Below are positions 44,622-53,898 of a DNA stretch of 64,000 bases, piece after piece; position 1 is the stretch's first letter, and each line of letters starts with the position of its first letter. The translations under genes were made by a program, and so were the position numbers. The DNA is from Persicaria tinctoria (taxonomy: Eukaryota > Streptophyta > Magnoliopsida > Caryophyllales > Polygonaceae), in the NCBI GenBank assembly GCA_037127255.1, contig JBANSL010000014.1, positions 64,681,646-64,745,645 of the forward strand, written 5' to 3'. The notes under the pieces were generated by a model. It searched no databases. It had not been told where the DNA came from and was given only the letters and a program-made list of their open reading frames with translations.

Positions 44622-44927
44622 TGTGAATCGACAATGAAATATGTGTTTGGATATTGATTAAAGAAGAAGAAATTGGATGATCAAATGAAACAAGGGATTC
44701 TGTAATGGATGAAACAGTGAACATCCATGGTGGCTGCAGAGCGAGGAAGAGAGAGAGAGAAAAGAACCTTCTTGATTGATTCCAAAATTCTGACAAATTA
44801 CAGAGGTGGTACCCAATATATACAAGATGACAAAATATGTTATGATAGAATTGGTTGGGTGTGACACAGCACACAAGAAGCACTAGGACATTAGCACAAA
44901 ACGCATAACTTTAGACATAGCTCAACA
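44622..44927 (-). repeat. 5' LTR of the 39907-44927 Copia element
   Basis: On the plus strand it starts TGTGAATCGAC and ends CTCAACA. It is followed directly by the second CTAAA duplication. Confidence 0.9.
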
Positions 44928-45055
44928 CTAAATTAATCCTTTGCTATCATTGCAGTGAAATTGTTCCAAATTAATCATTTGCTAAATTAATCCTTTGCTA
45001 TTATTGCTGACCGTCATCATGGGGAGTGAAATTGTTCCAAATTAATCACCCAAAC
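44928..45055. repeat. short tandem repeat flanking the Copia insertion
   Basis: GTGAAATTGTTCCAAATTAATC occurs at about 39877, 44955 and 45027, with CTAAATTAATCCTTTGCTAT between the last two. Once the Copia element is removed these form a small tandem array of about 70-bp units into which the element inserted. Confidence 0.75.
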
Positions 45056-45430
45056 ACAAATATGTTCCAGATGTTGTTCTTGATGCTCTTATCGTTCTTC
45101 ACTTTAATCTTAATCCTGAATCTTACTATATCTATCTCATTGCCACTTCAATTTTTTCCTATGTTCTTCTATAATATCATTCTTCATTTTTTTCTCTTAA
45201 ATAAAAAAAAACATCTCTAATTTTTAACTCAATAGATATAGCGAGAAAAAAAAAACTACGTATGTAAAGCCAGCCCACCCAGAATTGCAATCCTGGTTCT
45301 GTGACGGGCCGTCACATTCCAAACCCTCACTCACAATCTCCGATCGTCTGGATCTCTGTAAATGGCGGATTTCGTTTGATTTGATTCCTCCACGCAGAGA
45401 TGCGGAAGCAAGTAGAGAGTGGAGACAGGG
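45056..45430 (+). promoter_or_regulatory. 5' flank and likely leader of the LisH/HEAT gene
   Basis: AT-rich sequence to about 45260 gives way to a C+T-rich leader ending at the ATG at 45431. No TATA box can be placed with confidence. A short frame at 45026-45220 has no recognised product. Confidence 0.4.
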
Positions 45431-45630
45431 ATGGACGTCGATCGGTCGTCTCTCTGCAATGGCGTCGTCAACTTCCTATTGGAGGAGAACTACTTCTTGA
45501 CCGCCTTCAAGCTCCTCCACGAGCTGCTCGATGATGGAAGGCACTCTCAGGCCATTAGGCTTCAGCACTTCTTCTCCGATCCCTTCCAGTTTCCTCCCGA
45601 TCAGATCTCTCGTTTCCATTCCCTCAAAAG
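45431..45630 (+). CDS. first exon of a LisH/HEAT-repeat (RELCH-like) protein gene
   Basis: ATG at 45431 opens MDVDRSSLCNGVVNFLLEEN, a LisH-like helix-turn motif. It continues with LLHELLDDGRHSQAIRLQ and FPPDQISRFHSL. This N-terminus closely resembles the plant homologue of RELCH, a LisH and HEAT-repeat protein that in animals links membranes in sterol transport. A donor site AAAAG|GTTTG follows at 45631. The exon is intact, with no frameshift or stop. However, no second exon was recognised anywhere downstream, and the next 18 kb is mainly transposons. Either the gene has a very large first intron or this is a stranded fragment. The family name rests on remembered motifs. Confidence 0.7.
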
Positions 45631-45816
45631 GTTTGATCAGTTTAAGCATGTTGTTGTGTTGTTCGATTTCAGTTTAAGCATGGCAAAATCTATGCAAGGC
45701 ATGTTGATAAGTTTAACTAATCAATTTTGTGCAAATTGATTGAAAACTGCAATTGGATTGAAAACTGTTAATTTCATGAATTAAGTTGACTTCACGTTGA
45801 TTTCGGCATGCTTTTA
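45631..45816 (+). other. intron-like sequence after the LisH exon
   Basis: T-rich sequence following the donor site, without a coding frame. It ends at the TTA duplication of the MITE. Confidence 0.5.
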
Positions 45817-46454
45817 GAGCATCTGCATCCGTGCAACCCAATCGGGTTTTTTATTTCCAATTTTTATCATTCTCTCTCTTCTTTATACTCTTAACAATCC
45901 ATTATACTTTTTCACTCGCATCCCTACAACCCACAAGAGTTCCTTATTTTTTTTTAAAAAAAATCTTTTTACCAAGATTATAAAATAATCATCATCATCA
46001 TCATATGATATAATAAATATTAGTGATTGTAACATTTTATATGAATTTAAATGATCTAATATATTTCATAGATTAAAAAATCATTTTTTAAACAAATAAC
46101 AATATTTTAAAATTGGGCTAAATTATGAAAGTACCATAAAAAAAATCAACAACTTCAATCCAATATTTTCCTAATAATTAAAAAAAATTGAATTACTTTT
46201 ACACCCTACTCTCGTGAACAATTAAAAAAAATAATGAAATCTCCTAGCACTTGTGTGAGAGCAACAACTTTCATTCTTCTTGATTTCTATCCCTCGCTCC
46301 TTTTTTCTACTAGCCTGACCCACTTTTATGGGTTGTTTAAAGTTGCTTACATAGCAACCTATCTCATCGGTTCTTAGCATTTTCATTTTTAGATTCAATA
46401 AATTAATATTATGTTTCTTAATTTTGTATTTAAACAACCCTGATGTGGGTGCTC
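45817..46454. mobile_element. PIF/Harbinger-like non-autonomous element
   Basis: The ends GAGCATCTGCATCC (45817) and, inverted, GAGCACCCACATCA (46454) are flanked by TTA on both sides (45814-45816 and 46455-46457), the duplication typical of PIF/Harbinger transposons. The 638-bp AT-rich interior has no transposase. Confidence 0.75.
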
Positions 46455-46489
46455 TTAGCCTTTAATTCATCTAATGTCGATGTTATTTT

Positions 46490-46565
46490 TAGCATATTAG
46501 CTCAATATGTAGTACAATGTGCGTTTGCACAAAGATGTGAGTTCGAATCTCACATAGGATACATA
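46490..46565 (+). other. tRNA-like SINE head
   Basis: TTAGCTCAATATGTAGTACAA matches an A box in its loop context, and GTGAGTTCGAATCTCAC forms a T-arm-like hairpin with a perfect B box. The acceptor stem is not convincing, so a functional tRNA is unlikely. A matching inverted module lies at 46672-46745. Confidence 0.55.
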
Positions 46566-46597
46566 ATATATAATAGCACAACAATACCAAATTGTTA

Positions 46598-46655
46598 GTC
46601 ATGCACTTTTAATCTTAATTATGCACTTTTTAATCTTAATTATGCACTTTAATTT
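46598..46655. repeat. minisatellite, unit ATGCACTTTTAATCTTAATT
   Basis: About three adjacent units of 20-24 bp occur, the last one degenerate. Confidence 0.85.
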
Positions 46656-46671
46656 GAAATTGTTATACATA

Positions 46672-46745
46672 AAAAAATCGATTTCGAACTCACATCTTTC
46701 TGCATAATTTTGCGAGAGGTGAACCCAAACGCTCAAAAGTAATAA
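46672..46745 (-). other. tRNA-like module, inverted relative to 46490
   Basis: The minus strand reads GCAGAAAGATGTGAGTTCGAA, matching GCACAAAGATGTGAGTTCGAA of the module at 46490. The two modules face each other about 120 bp apart. Confidence 0.5.
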
Positions 46746-46799
46746 AAAAAACAAAATTAAAACATCGGTTTCAAAAGTTCATCTTGTGTCTCATAGAAA

Positions 46800-47514
46800 C
46801 ACTTTAATTGAAATATGTTCATTTACCTATTTACTCATCAGAAATTAGTATGTTTGCACAACATAAAGTTATATTTGCACAACATCAAGTTATATTTGTA
46901 CAACAGAAGTGTCGACACAAAAAAAAAGTGCTGAAAAAAATGGCTCGGGAAGGGGGGACACAGGGGCAAGGGGGCACATGGGGTTAGCATTTTTTGCTAA
47001 TTACACCACCCCCGGGGAGCTCCGCCCCCCGGACCTCCCGATGTCTCACCGGTCAAAAATGATTCAAGTCGCATTAACAATAATCTTAATTGTGTACATC
47101 ATATTATTATTCATACACATCGTCATTTTATTCTTGCACTTTATCATTTTATTTATGCACTTTATATTTACAAAATAAGAAGTGTTGAAAACGGAAAAAA
47201 AAAAGTGCATTTGCTCATAAAATTAGGCCCATTTACCTATTTACCCATAAAATTAGGCTTATTTAACCATAAATTAAGCATATTTCAATTATAAATTTTT
47301 ATAATTGAAAAAGACCCATTTACCTATTTACCCATAAGGAATTATTATATTTGCACAACATAAAGTTATATTTGCACAACATAATATTATATGTGCACAA
47401 CATCAAGTTATATTTGCATAGCAGAAAGTGCTAACACGAAAAAAAAATGCTGGTAAGAAAAAGAAAATGAAGGAAAAGAAGAGAAAAAAAAAACCTTTGA
47501 GAGGGGGGGCATAG
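46800..47514. repeat. duplicated block with TATATTTGCACAACAT minisatellites
   Basis: A block starting CATTTACCTATTTAC occurs at about 46820 and 47317. Each copy contains tandem units of TATATTTGCACAACATCAAG: about three at 46847-46905 and four at 47341-47425. Each then continues into GTG(C)T..ACACGAAAAAAAA. A G+C-rich insert near 47010-47040 (CCCCCGGGGAGCTCCGCCCC) separates the copies. No gene is seen. Confidence 0.7.
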
Positions 47515-47940
47515 TGTAACGGCCCGTATATAAATACCCGAGTTACATTTCGAAGGTCGGATACCTTCGTTCAAATCTTGCAATTCAGGTGCGGGTCGAG
47601 ATTTCAAACCTCTTTAAGCATTAGTAATTAAAGCGGGGATTTCGGACCCCAAAACAATCGTAGGGCCGTTGGGTACCCTTAACCTGTCCTAAGGACTAAA
47701 TTGCGGAAATTCGTTTAAGGAAAACGGAAAGGAAGGTGGAAGTAAAATACAACTTGCCACGACAGAGCCGGGTCAAACCAAAACCATAAAACTTAATCAA
47801 ATACTCCGTAATACTTAGCCAAATTAGCAGGTTATGCCGGTTCTTCACTTTCACCCATGAGGATTCCCCCGTCATAGAAGCATGAAGCAAATAAGGAGCA
47901 AGTACCTAACACTATCCAGGAAGTCGTGCTCAGAGACATT
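47515..47940. repeat. truncated LTR fragment related to the LARD-like element
   Basis: It starts TGTAACGGCCCGTATATAAA and contains CGTAGGGCCGTTGGGTACCC, also found in the LTRs at 20007 (near 20150) and 54310. It stops near 47940 at the boundary with the AT-rich repeat that follows. No primer-binding site adjoins it and no duplication can be tested. Confidence 0.7.
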
Positions 47941-47943
47941 ATT

Positions 47944-48985
47944 TTTAAAAATAATATTGGGTTTTTAAATATAATATTATTTTAAAAAGTTAATATTGCA
48001 CGTACTATTCTGCTAAAAATATTTAATTAAATAACAAATTTAATATTTTCTTCAATATATTTAAACAAAAACATTATTTTTAATATATACCTATAAAAAC
48101 AAATTTCTCATTTTTTAATAACTTTTATTTTTCTTAATTTTTTTATACTAAAAGTGACTATTTAAATTAGAAATTTAAAATTTTCTAATATTTTTAAACA
48201 AAAAATAATTTTAATATATACCTCTAAAAATATTATCTGAAATATTTAGCGGGTGATTTAGCTAACTAGACCTATAGAAAAATCTAATTAAATAATTAGA
48301 CCTTTTTAAAAAATAAATTAGGTGGGATATACCCTTCCGCAAATAGAGTATATATTAAATAATTAATGATCAATTGTTTGACCATCGATTGGTCAACGAT
48401 TGATCATTGACCAGTCAACGTTGACCAACTCATTTCGATTTTTTTTAGTGATGCCATTTTTTGTCGGCTTGATGCCTTTTTTTATTATATTTTATTTTCA
48501 CTTTAATGCCACTTTTTTAATGAAATGATTTGATAAAACTTTTTTAATGCTACTTTTTTAATCCTTGATGACATTTTTTTTACTATAATTTCACGTTGAC
48601 CATTGACGCCACTTTTTTATGTCAATTTTTTTGATGATATTTTTTTACCGTGATGCCATTTTTTTAAATAGTGTTTTGATGACATTTTTTTCTTTAATGT
48701 GATGCAACTTTTTCAAAGTAGTGTTTTGATGTCATTTTTCTAATGTAATTATTTGATGACACTTGTTTAATCAAATCGTATGATGCCACTTTTTTTAAAT
48801 TTAATCAATCGTATATCGATATATTTTCATCGATTCGACTTTATTAACTGATGACAAGTTTGTGATTACACGTCATTGATACAATCATTTGTTGTGACAT
48901 TTTTTTTACATTTTTATTCATTGATGACATTTGTTATTACACTTTATTGATCTCAATCATTTGTTTTTACATTTTTTTACGAGGT
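47944..48985 (+). repeat. long AT-rich dispersed repeat with GATGACATTTTTT motifs, copy 1
   Basis: The first part matches 62637-63305 closely. A palindromic GGTCAACGATTGATCA...GTCAACGTTGACC block lies at 48380-48430 and 63080-63120. It is followed by an irregular array of GATGACATTTTTT and GATGCCACTTTTTT units. The last part (48780-48970) matches the inverted sequence at 63690-64000. It is interrupted at 48995 by a Mutator-like element. The class is unknown. Confidence 0.7.
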
Positions 48986-48994
48986 CATTGTCAC

Positions 48995-50208
48995 GAATTT
49001 TTTTTCAAAATATTAAATAAAAAATAAATATTTAACAAAATATTCACGTTTTCAAACTATTTACAAAAATATTCATTTTGTCAGATTTATCAGAAAAACG
49101 CGGTTTGGGTCCGCGTTTTATTAGTACCATTTAAATTATTATTTTCCAATTAATAAACCCAAAAAAAAAAAAAATAGGTAAAAGCACAAACGCGGCCGGT
49201 TTACAGCTTCTCCCAACTCCAGCCATGGCTCCTCTTCGCTCAATCGCATAGCCAGGCGACCCAGGCCACCGCGCCTCCTCCCTTGCCAGCCAGGCCAGCC
49301 GTCTCCACGCCCCCACCCCCTCGCCGCCCACCACCAGTGTCGAAATTCGGATTCTCCTTCCATTTGTATTCACTTGTAAGCTGTCCCTTCACGATCAATC
49401 AAATTACGAGGTCTATGAAGCTTCAATTTTTATTTAGAATTTTCCTATTCCCACAATCTATCTATCGATCCGTAATTAAATACTTGCATCTTAATTTTAT
49501 AAACGCTAACTTTCACTTCTTTCAATTTGACAATTAGGAAGACAATTCGATGGGAATCAAACTCTAATTGAAAATAGCAAGTAAACATCACAAATTGGGG
49601 ATCGTCAGAACTGAAGGCTTGTTTACGGTAGATGCTAAAATAAAGATTAAATAAATAAATAAATACCTGAACGTAGAAGAGGAGGATTTCTGACTCAATT
49701 GCTAATCCGGCCAATCCGCCCAAAGAATGATCAGACAAAGGAGGAGAACAGAAGAGCCTTTTGGCCGGCCACTTATATTAGGTTTTTTCTAATCGGAAGA
49801 ACGATCAGAGAGACTTGAAGACGGCGCGCAGGCGGTTGTGGACTGGTGGTGGGCGGCGAGGGGGTGGGGGCGTGGAGACGGCTGGCCTGGCTGGCAAGGG
49901 AGGAGGCGCGGTGGCCTGGGCCGCCTGACTATGCGATTGAGCGAAGAGGAGCCATGGTTGGAGTTGGGAGAAGCTGTAAAACGCCGCCTGAGACCGCGTT
50001 TGTGCTTTTACTTTTTTTTTTTTGGGTTTATTAATTGGAAACTAATAATTTAAATGGTACTAATAAAACACGGACCCATACCGCGTTTTTCTGATAAATC
50101 TGACAAAAATGAGTATTTTTGTAAATAGTTTGAAAATGTAAATATTTTATTAAATATTTATTTTTTGTTAAATATTTATTTTTTATTAAATATTTTGAAA
50201 AAAAAATC
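48995..50208. mobile_element. Mutator-like element with long inverted arms and captured G+C-rich sequence
   Basis: The arms 48995-49338 and 49842-50208 are inverted copies enclosing a loop of about 500 bp. The ends read GAATTTTTTTTCAAAATATT and, inverted, GATTTTTTTTTCAAAATATT. They are flanked by the perfect 9-bp duplication CATTGTCAC (48986-48994 and 50209-50217), diagnostic for Mutator-like transposons. No transposase is present. The inner part of each arm is G+C-rich and leader-like, with CCATGGCTCC and CCACCGCGCCTCCTCCC, against an AT-rich background. This suggests a captured host fragment that became part of both arms. Confidence 0.88.
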
Positions 50209-50217
50209 CATTGTCAC

Positions 50218-50454
50218 CGGTGTCACCACCCGTGTCACTACAAAGTGTATAAGCAACCCATTCTCAAAAGTCAAAAACTCCGACCACAATTACATGAACT
50301 TGTATAAGCAACCCATTCTTCCTGATGGCTTCCATTGCACAGTAATGCACTTTTTTTGCTTCCTTGTGCACTAATTAACCCCTACAAATATCTTCCTTGT
50401 ACAGTAATATTTTAGTACAATTGAATGAATGGAAAGCCCCAAAATTTGTAACAA
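50218..50454. other. sequence between the Mutator-like element and the Helitron
   Basis: It contains two copies of GTATAAGCAACCCATTCT (about 50247 and 50300). No gene is recognised. Confidence 0.5.
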
Positions 50455-50486
50455 CTAGTGAGCATGTCCGTGCTACGCACGGGACT

Positions 50487-50970
50487 TATTTTAATATATT
50501 TTTAATTAATATATTATATAATTTTATTACTAATAATTTTTATCTCTAAAAGTTTTAATATGTTTATTTACTCACTTCTACGTGTAATTCAACTATATAA
50601 GCAAAAAAAAATGATAATTGTTTTATAAATGCATGTTTTTAGGTTTAAAACAAATAAAAAATAATATACTATAAATTTGAAAATGTTCTAGTTATAGAGG
50701 ACTTATTTTAAATATATATTTTTAATTAATATATTATCATTATCATTTTATTACTAATAATTTTTATCTCTAAAAGTTTTATTTTGTTTATTTATCCTTG
50801 AAATTCAATAAATATACTAATTTGTCTCTATTTATCATCTTACTCCTATATGCAATTCAACTATATAAGAAAAAAAAATGATAATTGCTTTACAAATGTT
50901 GCATGTGTTTAGGTTTAAAACAAATAAAAAAATAATATACTATACACTCAAAAAATGTTGTAGTTATATA
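50487..50970. repeat. tandem duplication inside the Helitron
   Basis: The segment beginning ACTTATTTTAATATAT and running to GTTCTAGTTATA is repeated, with indels, from about 50700 to 50970. Shared words include TTACTAATAATTTTTATCTC and AGGTTTAAAACAAATAAAAA. Confidence 0.8.
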
Positions 50971-50999
50971 TAAAGATTTGATCACTTGACATGTTGGAT

Positions 51000-51172
51000 T
51001 GAAACTAATACCCATAACCAATAAGCTACAACAACTTTTTTTTTATTTCTTAGATTTATTTGTAAGTATTTTTTTTTTATCTAATAAATTAATATTGTTG
51101 CTAAGGAGAGTTGAACCCTTGACCATTTGCATATAAATCATTCATTAACCATTAGGCTAGAACAACCTTTTA
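51000..51172 (-). other. two tRNA-like modules inside the Helitron
   Basis: On the minus strand TAGCCTAATGGTTAATG (A-box-like) and AAGGGTTCAACTCTCC (B-box-like) lie in 51108-51172. A second pair, TAGCTTATTGGTTATGGG and GTTTCAATCC, lies in 50998-51038. Both are degenerate and not predicted to be functional tRNAs. Confidence 0.5.
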
Positions 51173-51338
51173 ATTTTTGGTGCTAATTTTTAATATATAT
51201 TAGGTTATTTTTTTAATCATTTAATAGGTGCAATTAATGGGGCAAAACCCAACTTTATATATATAGTTAGAATAGATTAGCCCCAAAATTTACTACAATT
51301 GAATGAATGAATGACCTCGAAAGGCTAATTAATTAATA

Positions 51339-51576
51339 CTCCCTTCTCCGTTCTAAATTAAGTATTGTTTGTTTTTGTTCTGCACGCGTTTTGAGGAAGT
51401 AAAAACACTATAAAATATTTTTTTTAATCAATTTTTTTTTAATAATTTCATACTTGGTATTCATAAGTATAAACTTATAAAAACAAATTAATTAAAAAAC
51501 ATATTTTATATAAATTTTACCTCATTAAAATGCGTGCGGAAAAGTCAATCGATTTTTATTTTGGAATGGATGGAGT
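51339..51576. mobile_element. Stowaway-type MITE
   Basis: CTCCCTTCTCCGTTCTAAAT and the inverse CTCCATCCATTCCAAAATA form terminal inverted repeats. They are flanked by TA at 51337-51338 and 51577-51578. The element is 238 bp and has no coding capacity. Confidence 0.8.
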
Positions 51577-51754
51577 ACCATACTATCATAACCACCCGCC
51601 ATTTATTCTTCATCCTTTCTCGCTTCCAATCGAGAAATTCCTCCACTCCAAATCCCTAATTTCACCTCCAATTAGTCAATTGAATTGATGAATTAGTTCA
51701 ATTGAATCCATCGCTTTGATCTGAGAGTTGTCCAAGTTCTAATTGGGGTTTGAG
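51577..51754 (+). promoter_or_regulatory. upstream or leader region of the PB1 gene, split by the Copia insertion
   Basis: C+T-rich sequence of leader type (TCCTCCACTCCAAATCCC) ends at the TTGAG duplication. After removal of the Copia element it joins GTCTAAATCC and the ATG at 53899. Confidence 0.5.
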
Positions 51755-51937
51755 TGTAAACTTTGACAAATTGTTTTTCCCTGTTATCTTTTCCATTTGG
51801 TATTGTACAATATGTATAGGATATACAAGAGATAAGAGATATATACAATTAACAACAATCCCGCAGATTGTGGATTGAGAATCTTTGATATCCTTAACTA
51901 ATATATTAGTTAAGAGATATCCTTGATTAATCTATTA
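51755..51937 (-). repeat. 3' LTR of the deleted Copia element (183 bp)
   Basis: The plus strand runs TGTAAACTTTG to TCTATTA. The polypurine tract TTGCAGGGGG (minus strand) directly precedes it. The TAA stop of the pol frame is formed by the first three bases of this LTR. Confidence 0.85.
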
Positions 51938-53632
51938 CCCCCTGCAAGTTGATGGTGTGGGACAAACCAGAAGCTTGGAACGTAACTCAATGAACGTACG
52001 ACCGGTTACAGGCTTTGTGAAGACATCGGCGCGCTGAGCGGTAGCTGGAACGTGTCGGACAAGAAGCTCCCCAGCCTCAACTTTTTCTCGAACAAAATAA
52101 AAATCAAGACGAATATGCTTGGTTCGTGTGTTGATTACTGGATTGACAGCTAAAAAGGTAGCAGACAAGTTGTCGCAAAGGACAACTGGTGTAGACCGCA
52201 GGGGCTGAGATAACTCATACAAGAGTTGCTGAATCCAAACAAGCTCAGTGGTGGCAAAAGCAATGGCGCGATACTCTGCCTCGGTGCTTGAGCGGGCAAC
52301 AACAGATTGCTTTTTGGATGCCCAACTAATGAGGTTGCCCCCCCAAAAGATAGCAAACCCATGTTGAGATCTAAGATCAGCTGGATCGGACACCCAACCA
52401 GCATCGGAGTAGGCAACCAAGTCTGTTTTGTGGGAGGAAGTGAACCGCAGACCATGCATTAGAGTACCTTTAAGGTACCGAAGAACTCGCTTGACATCTC
52501 TCCAATGATTCTGACGAGGCTGGTGCATATGTTGACAAGCCCGATTGACAGCATAACTGATTTCAGGTCTAGTGATAGTAGCATATTGAAGGCTACCAAC
52601 AACTTGTCGATATACGCGAGGATCGGGCAACAAATCATCAGGTGGATTGGGCTGCGAGATCGGACCAGCAGGAGAGGAAATTGGCTTTGTTTCAAGCATG
52701 CCACAACGCCCTAGTAACTCATGAAGATACTTATACTGAGATAAGTAAATGGAGCCATTAGAGTAAGAAACCTGAATGCCCAAAAAATAAGTAAGCTGAC
52801 CCAAATCCTTGAGTTTGAACGCCACATTCAAGTGATGAATGAAGGACTGAATTTGTGCAGAATCGGAGCCTGTAATAATAATGTCGTCAACATAGACAAG
52901 CACATAAATACGAACAAAGAGAGAGGTATCTGAGTAGCAAGCACGAAAACCACGACCCGTGAGATAATACTTGAGGTTATTGAACCAAGCCCGAGGTGCT
53001 TGTTTAAGACCATACAAAGCCTTGTGAAGTCTGCAAACATGGGAGGGATATTGATCATCAACAAACCCCTTCGGTTGGTCCATATAGACCACTTCAGACA
53101 ACTCCCCATTTAGAAAGGCATTATTAATGTCAATCTGACGTAACGACCAACCTTTTGAGAGAGCAAGAGATATGACCACCCTAATTGTAGTCGGTTTGAC
53201 AACGAGACTAAACGTGTCAAAATAATCGACACCCTCCTCTTGATGAAATCCCTTAGCAACTAGTCGAGCCTTGTAACGCTCAATACTGCCATCCGATTTG
53301 CGCTTGATGCGAAACACCCACTTGTTGCCCACAACGTTGCAATTAGGAGGCCGAGGGACCAGTGACCAGGTTTGATTGGCACGTAAAGCATTATATTCCG
53401 ATTGCATTGCATCCCGCCATTCTAATTTCTTAGCAGCCTGCGCAAAGGTGGTCGGTTCAGATTCACCAGAGGATGGTGGAGAGGGGTGTCTTACCACATT
53501 GAATGTGCGAGGCTTGAGATGGCCAGTCCTGGCTCGTGTGACCATAGAGTGCGATGATTGGTCGGATGGTCGAAGATGTGCTAACGCAGGTTGATTGGAA
53601 GGAGCAATTGTGGCAGCTTGTTCACGGGACAT
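51935..53632 (-). pseudogene. Copia pol fragment: reverse transcriptase and RNase H
   Basis: An uninterrupted frame of 565 codons is left after the internal deletion. It holds the reverse transcriptase (WVFRIKRKSDGSIERYKARL, LRQIDINNAFLNG, LYGLKQAPRAW) with an intact catalytic YVDD at codons 247-250. It also holds the RNase H (DAGWVSDPADLRS, RSSTEAEYRA, CDNLSA). The chosen ATG is simply the first in the frame and is not a natural start, because the upstream polyprotein has been removed. The domains look intact, but without gag, protease, integrase and a 5' LTR promoter the element should be immobile by itself. Confidence 0.88.
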
Positions 53633-53824
53633 CGCCGAGGACGGATGAGTGTCAGCAGGGGCTGGTGGCGGAATGTTTGTGGGCTACGGAGGGGCTGGTG
53701 GTGAGGTGGTTGTGGGCTACGGAGTAGCTTGAGTATCGGCCTGGGCATGAGCAAGTAGGTTTGTGGTGGTAACATGTTGTGGTGTGGGTGTGGGAGAGGA
53801 AGACGTTGGAGAAGGCTTGGGTAA

Positions 53825-53856
53825 GGCATAGGGATACTTCATATTATCCCTATGCC
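53825..53856. repeat. perfect 12-bp hairpin at the Copia deletion junction
   Basis: GGCATAGGGATA (53825-53836) and its exact inverse TATCCCTATGCC (53845-53856) are separated by 8 bp. The hairpin sits exactly between the pol remnant and the 27-bp stub of the 5' LTR. Confidence 0.92.
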
Positions 53857-53898
53857 TAAGAGATATCCTTGATTAATCTATTATTGAGGTCTAAATCC

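Larger units (their letters stand above)
39907..44927 (-). mobile_element. Copia retrotransposon, nearly complete, with short 306-bp LTRs
   Basis: Direct repeats 39907-40212 and 44622-44927 start TGTGAATCGAC and end GCTCAACA. They are flanked by the perfect duplication CTAAA (39902-39906 and 44928-44932). On the minus strand the order is LTR, Met primer-binding site, one long gag-pol frame, polypurine tract GAAGGGGGG, LTR. By eye the two LTRs differ at about five sites, so the insertion is fairly young. The domain order protease, integrase, reverse transcriptase, RNase H is that of Copia. Short LTRs and the gag type suggest the Ale/Retrofit side of the family. Confidence 0.92.
50455..51276 (-). 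mobile_element. non-autonomous Helitron
   Basis: On the minus strand it starts TCTATTCTAACTATATATA (51276) and ends CTAG (50455). A hairpin GTCCCGTGCGTAGCACGGAC lies about 10 bp before the end. These are the 5'-TC, 3'-CTRR and subterminal hairpin signals of Helitrons. The flanks AA and TT fit insertion between A and T without duplication. Inside, a block of about 220 bp is tandemly duplicated (from about 50487 and 50700), and two tRNA-like modules follow. No Rep/helicase frame is present. Confidence 0.85.
51755..53883 (-). mobile_element. internally deleted Copia retrotransposon with 183-bp LTR
   Basis: It is flanked by the perfect duplication TTGAG (51750-51754 and 53884-53888). The 3' LTR is 51755-51937. 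Only 27 bp of the 5' LTR (53857-53883) remain, followed by a 12-bp hairpin and then pol sequence. Gag, protease and most or all of the integrase have been deleted. On the minus strand both LTR copies begin TAATAG rather than TG, so the source element apparently had this atypical terminus. The RT type suggests the Ale/Retrofit lineage. Confidence 0.88.

Noticed and set aside
46845..46905. CRISPR-like short tandem repeats
   Set aside because: The units are directly adjacent without unique spacers in plant nuclear DNA, so this is a minisatellite.
47010..47045. G+C-rich island as possible promoter or rRNA remnant
   Set aside because: It is short, has no adjoining gene and has no recognisable rRNA sequence; more likely it is part of a transposon.
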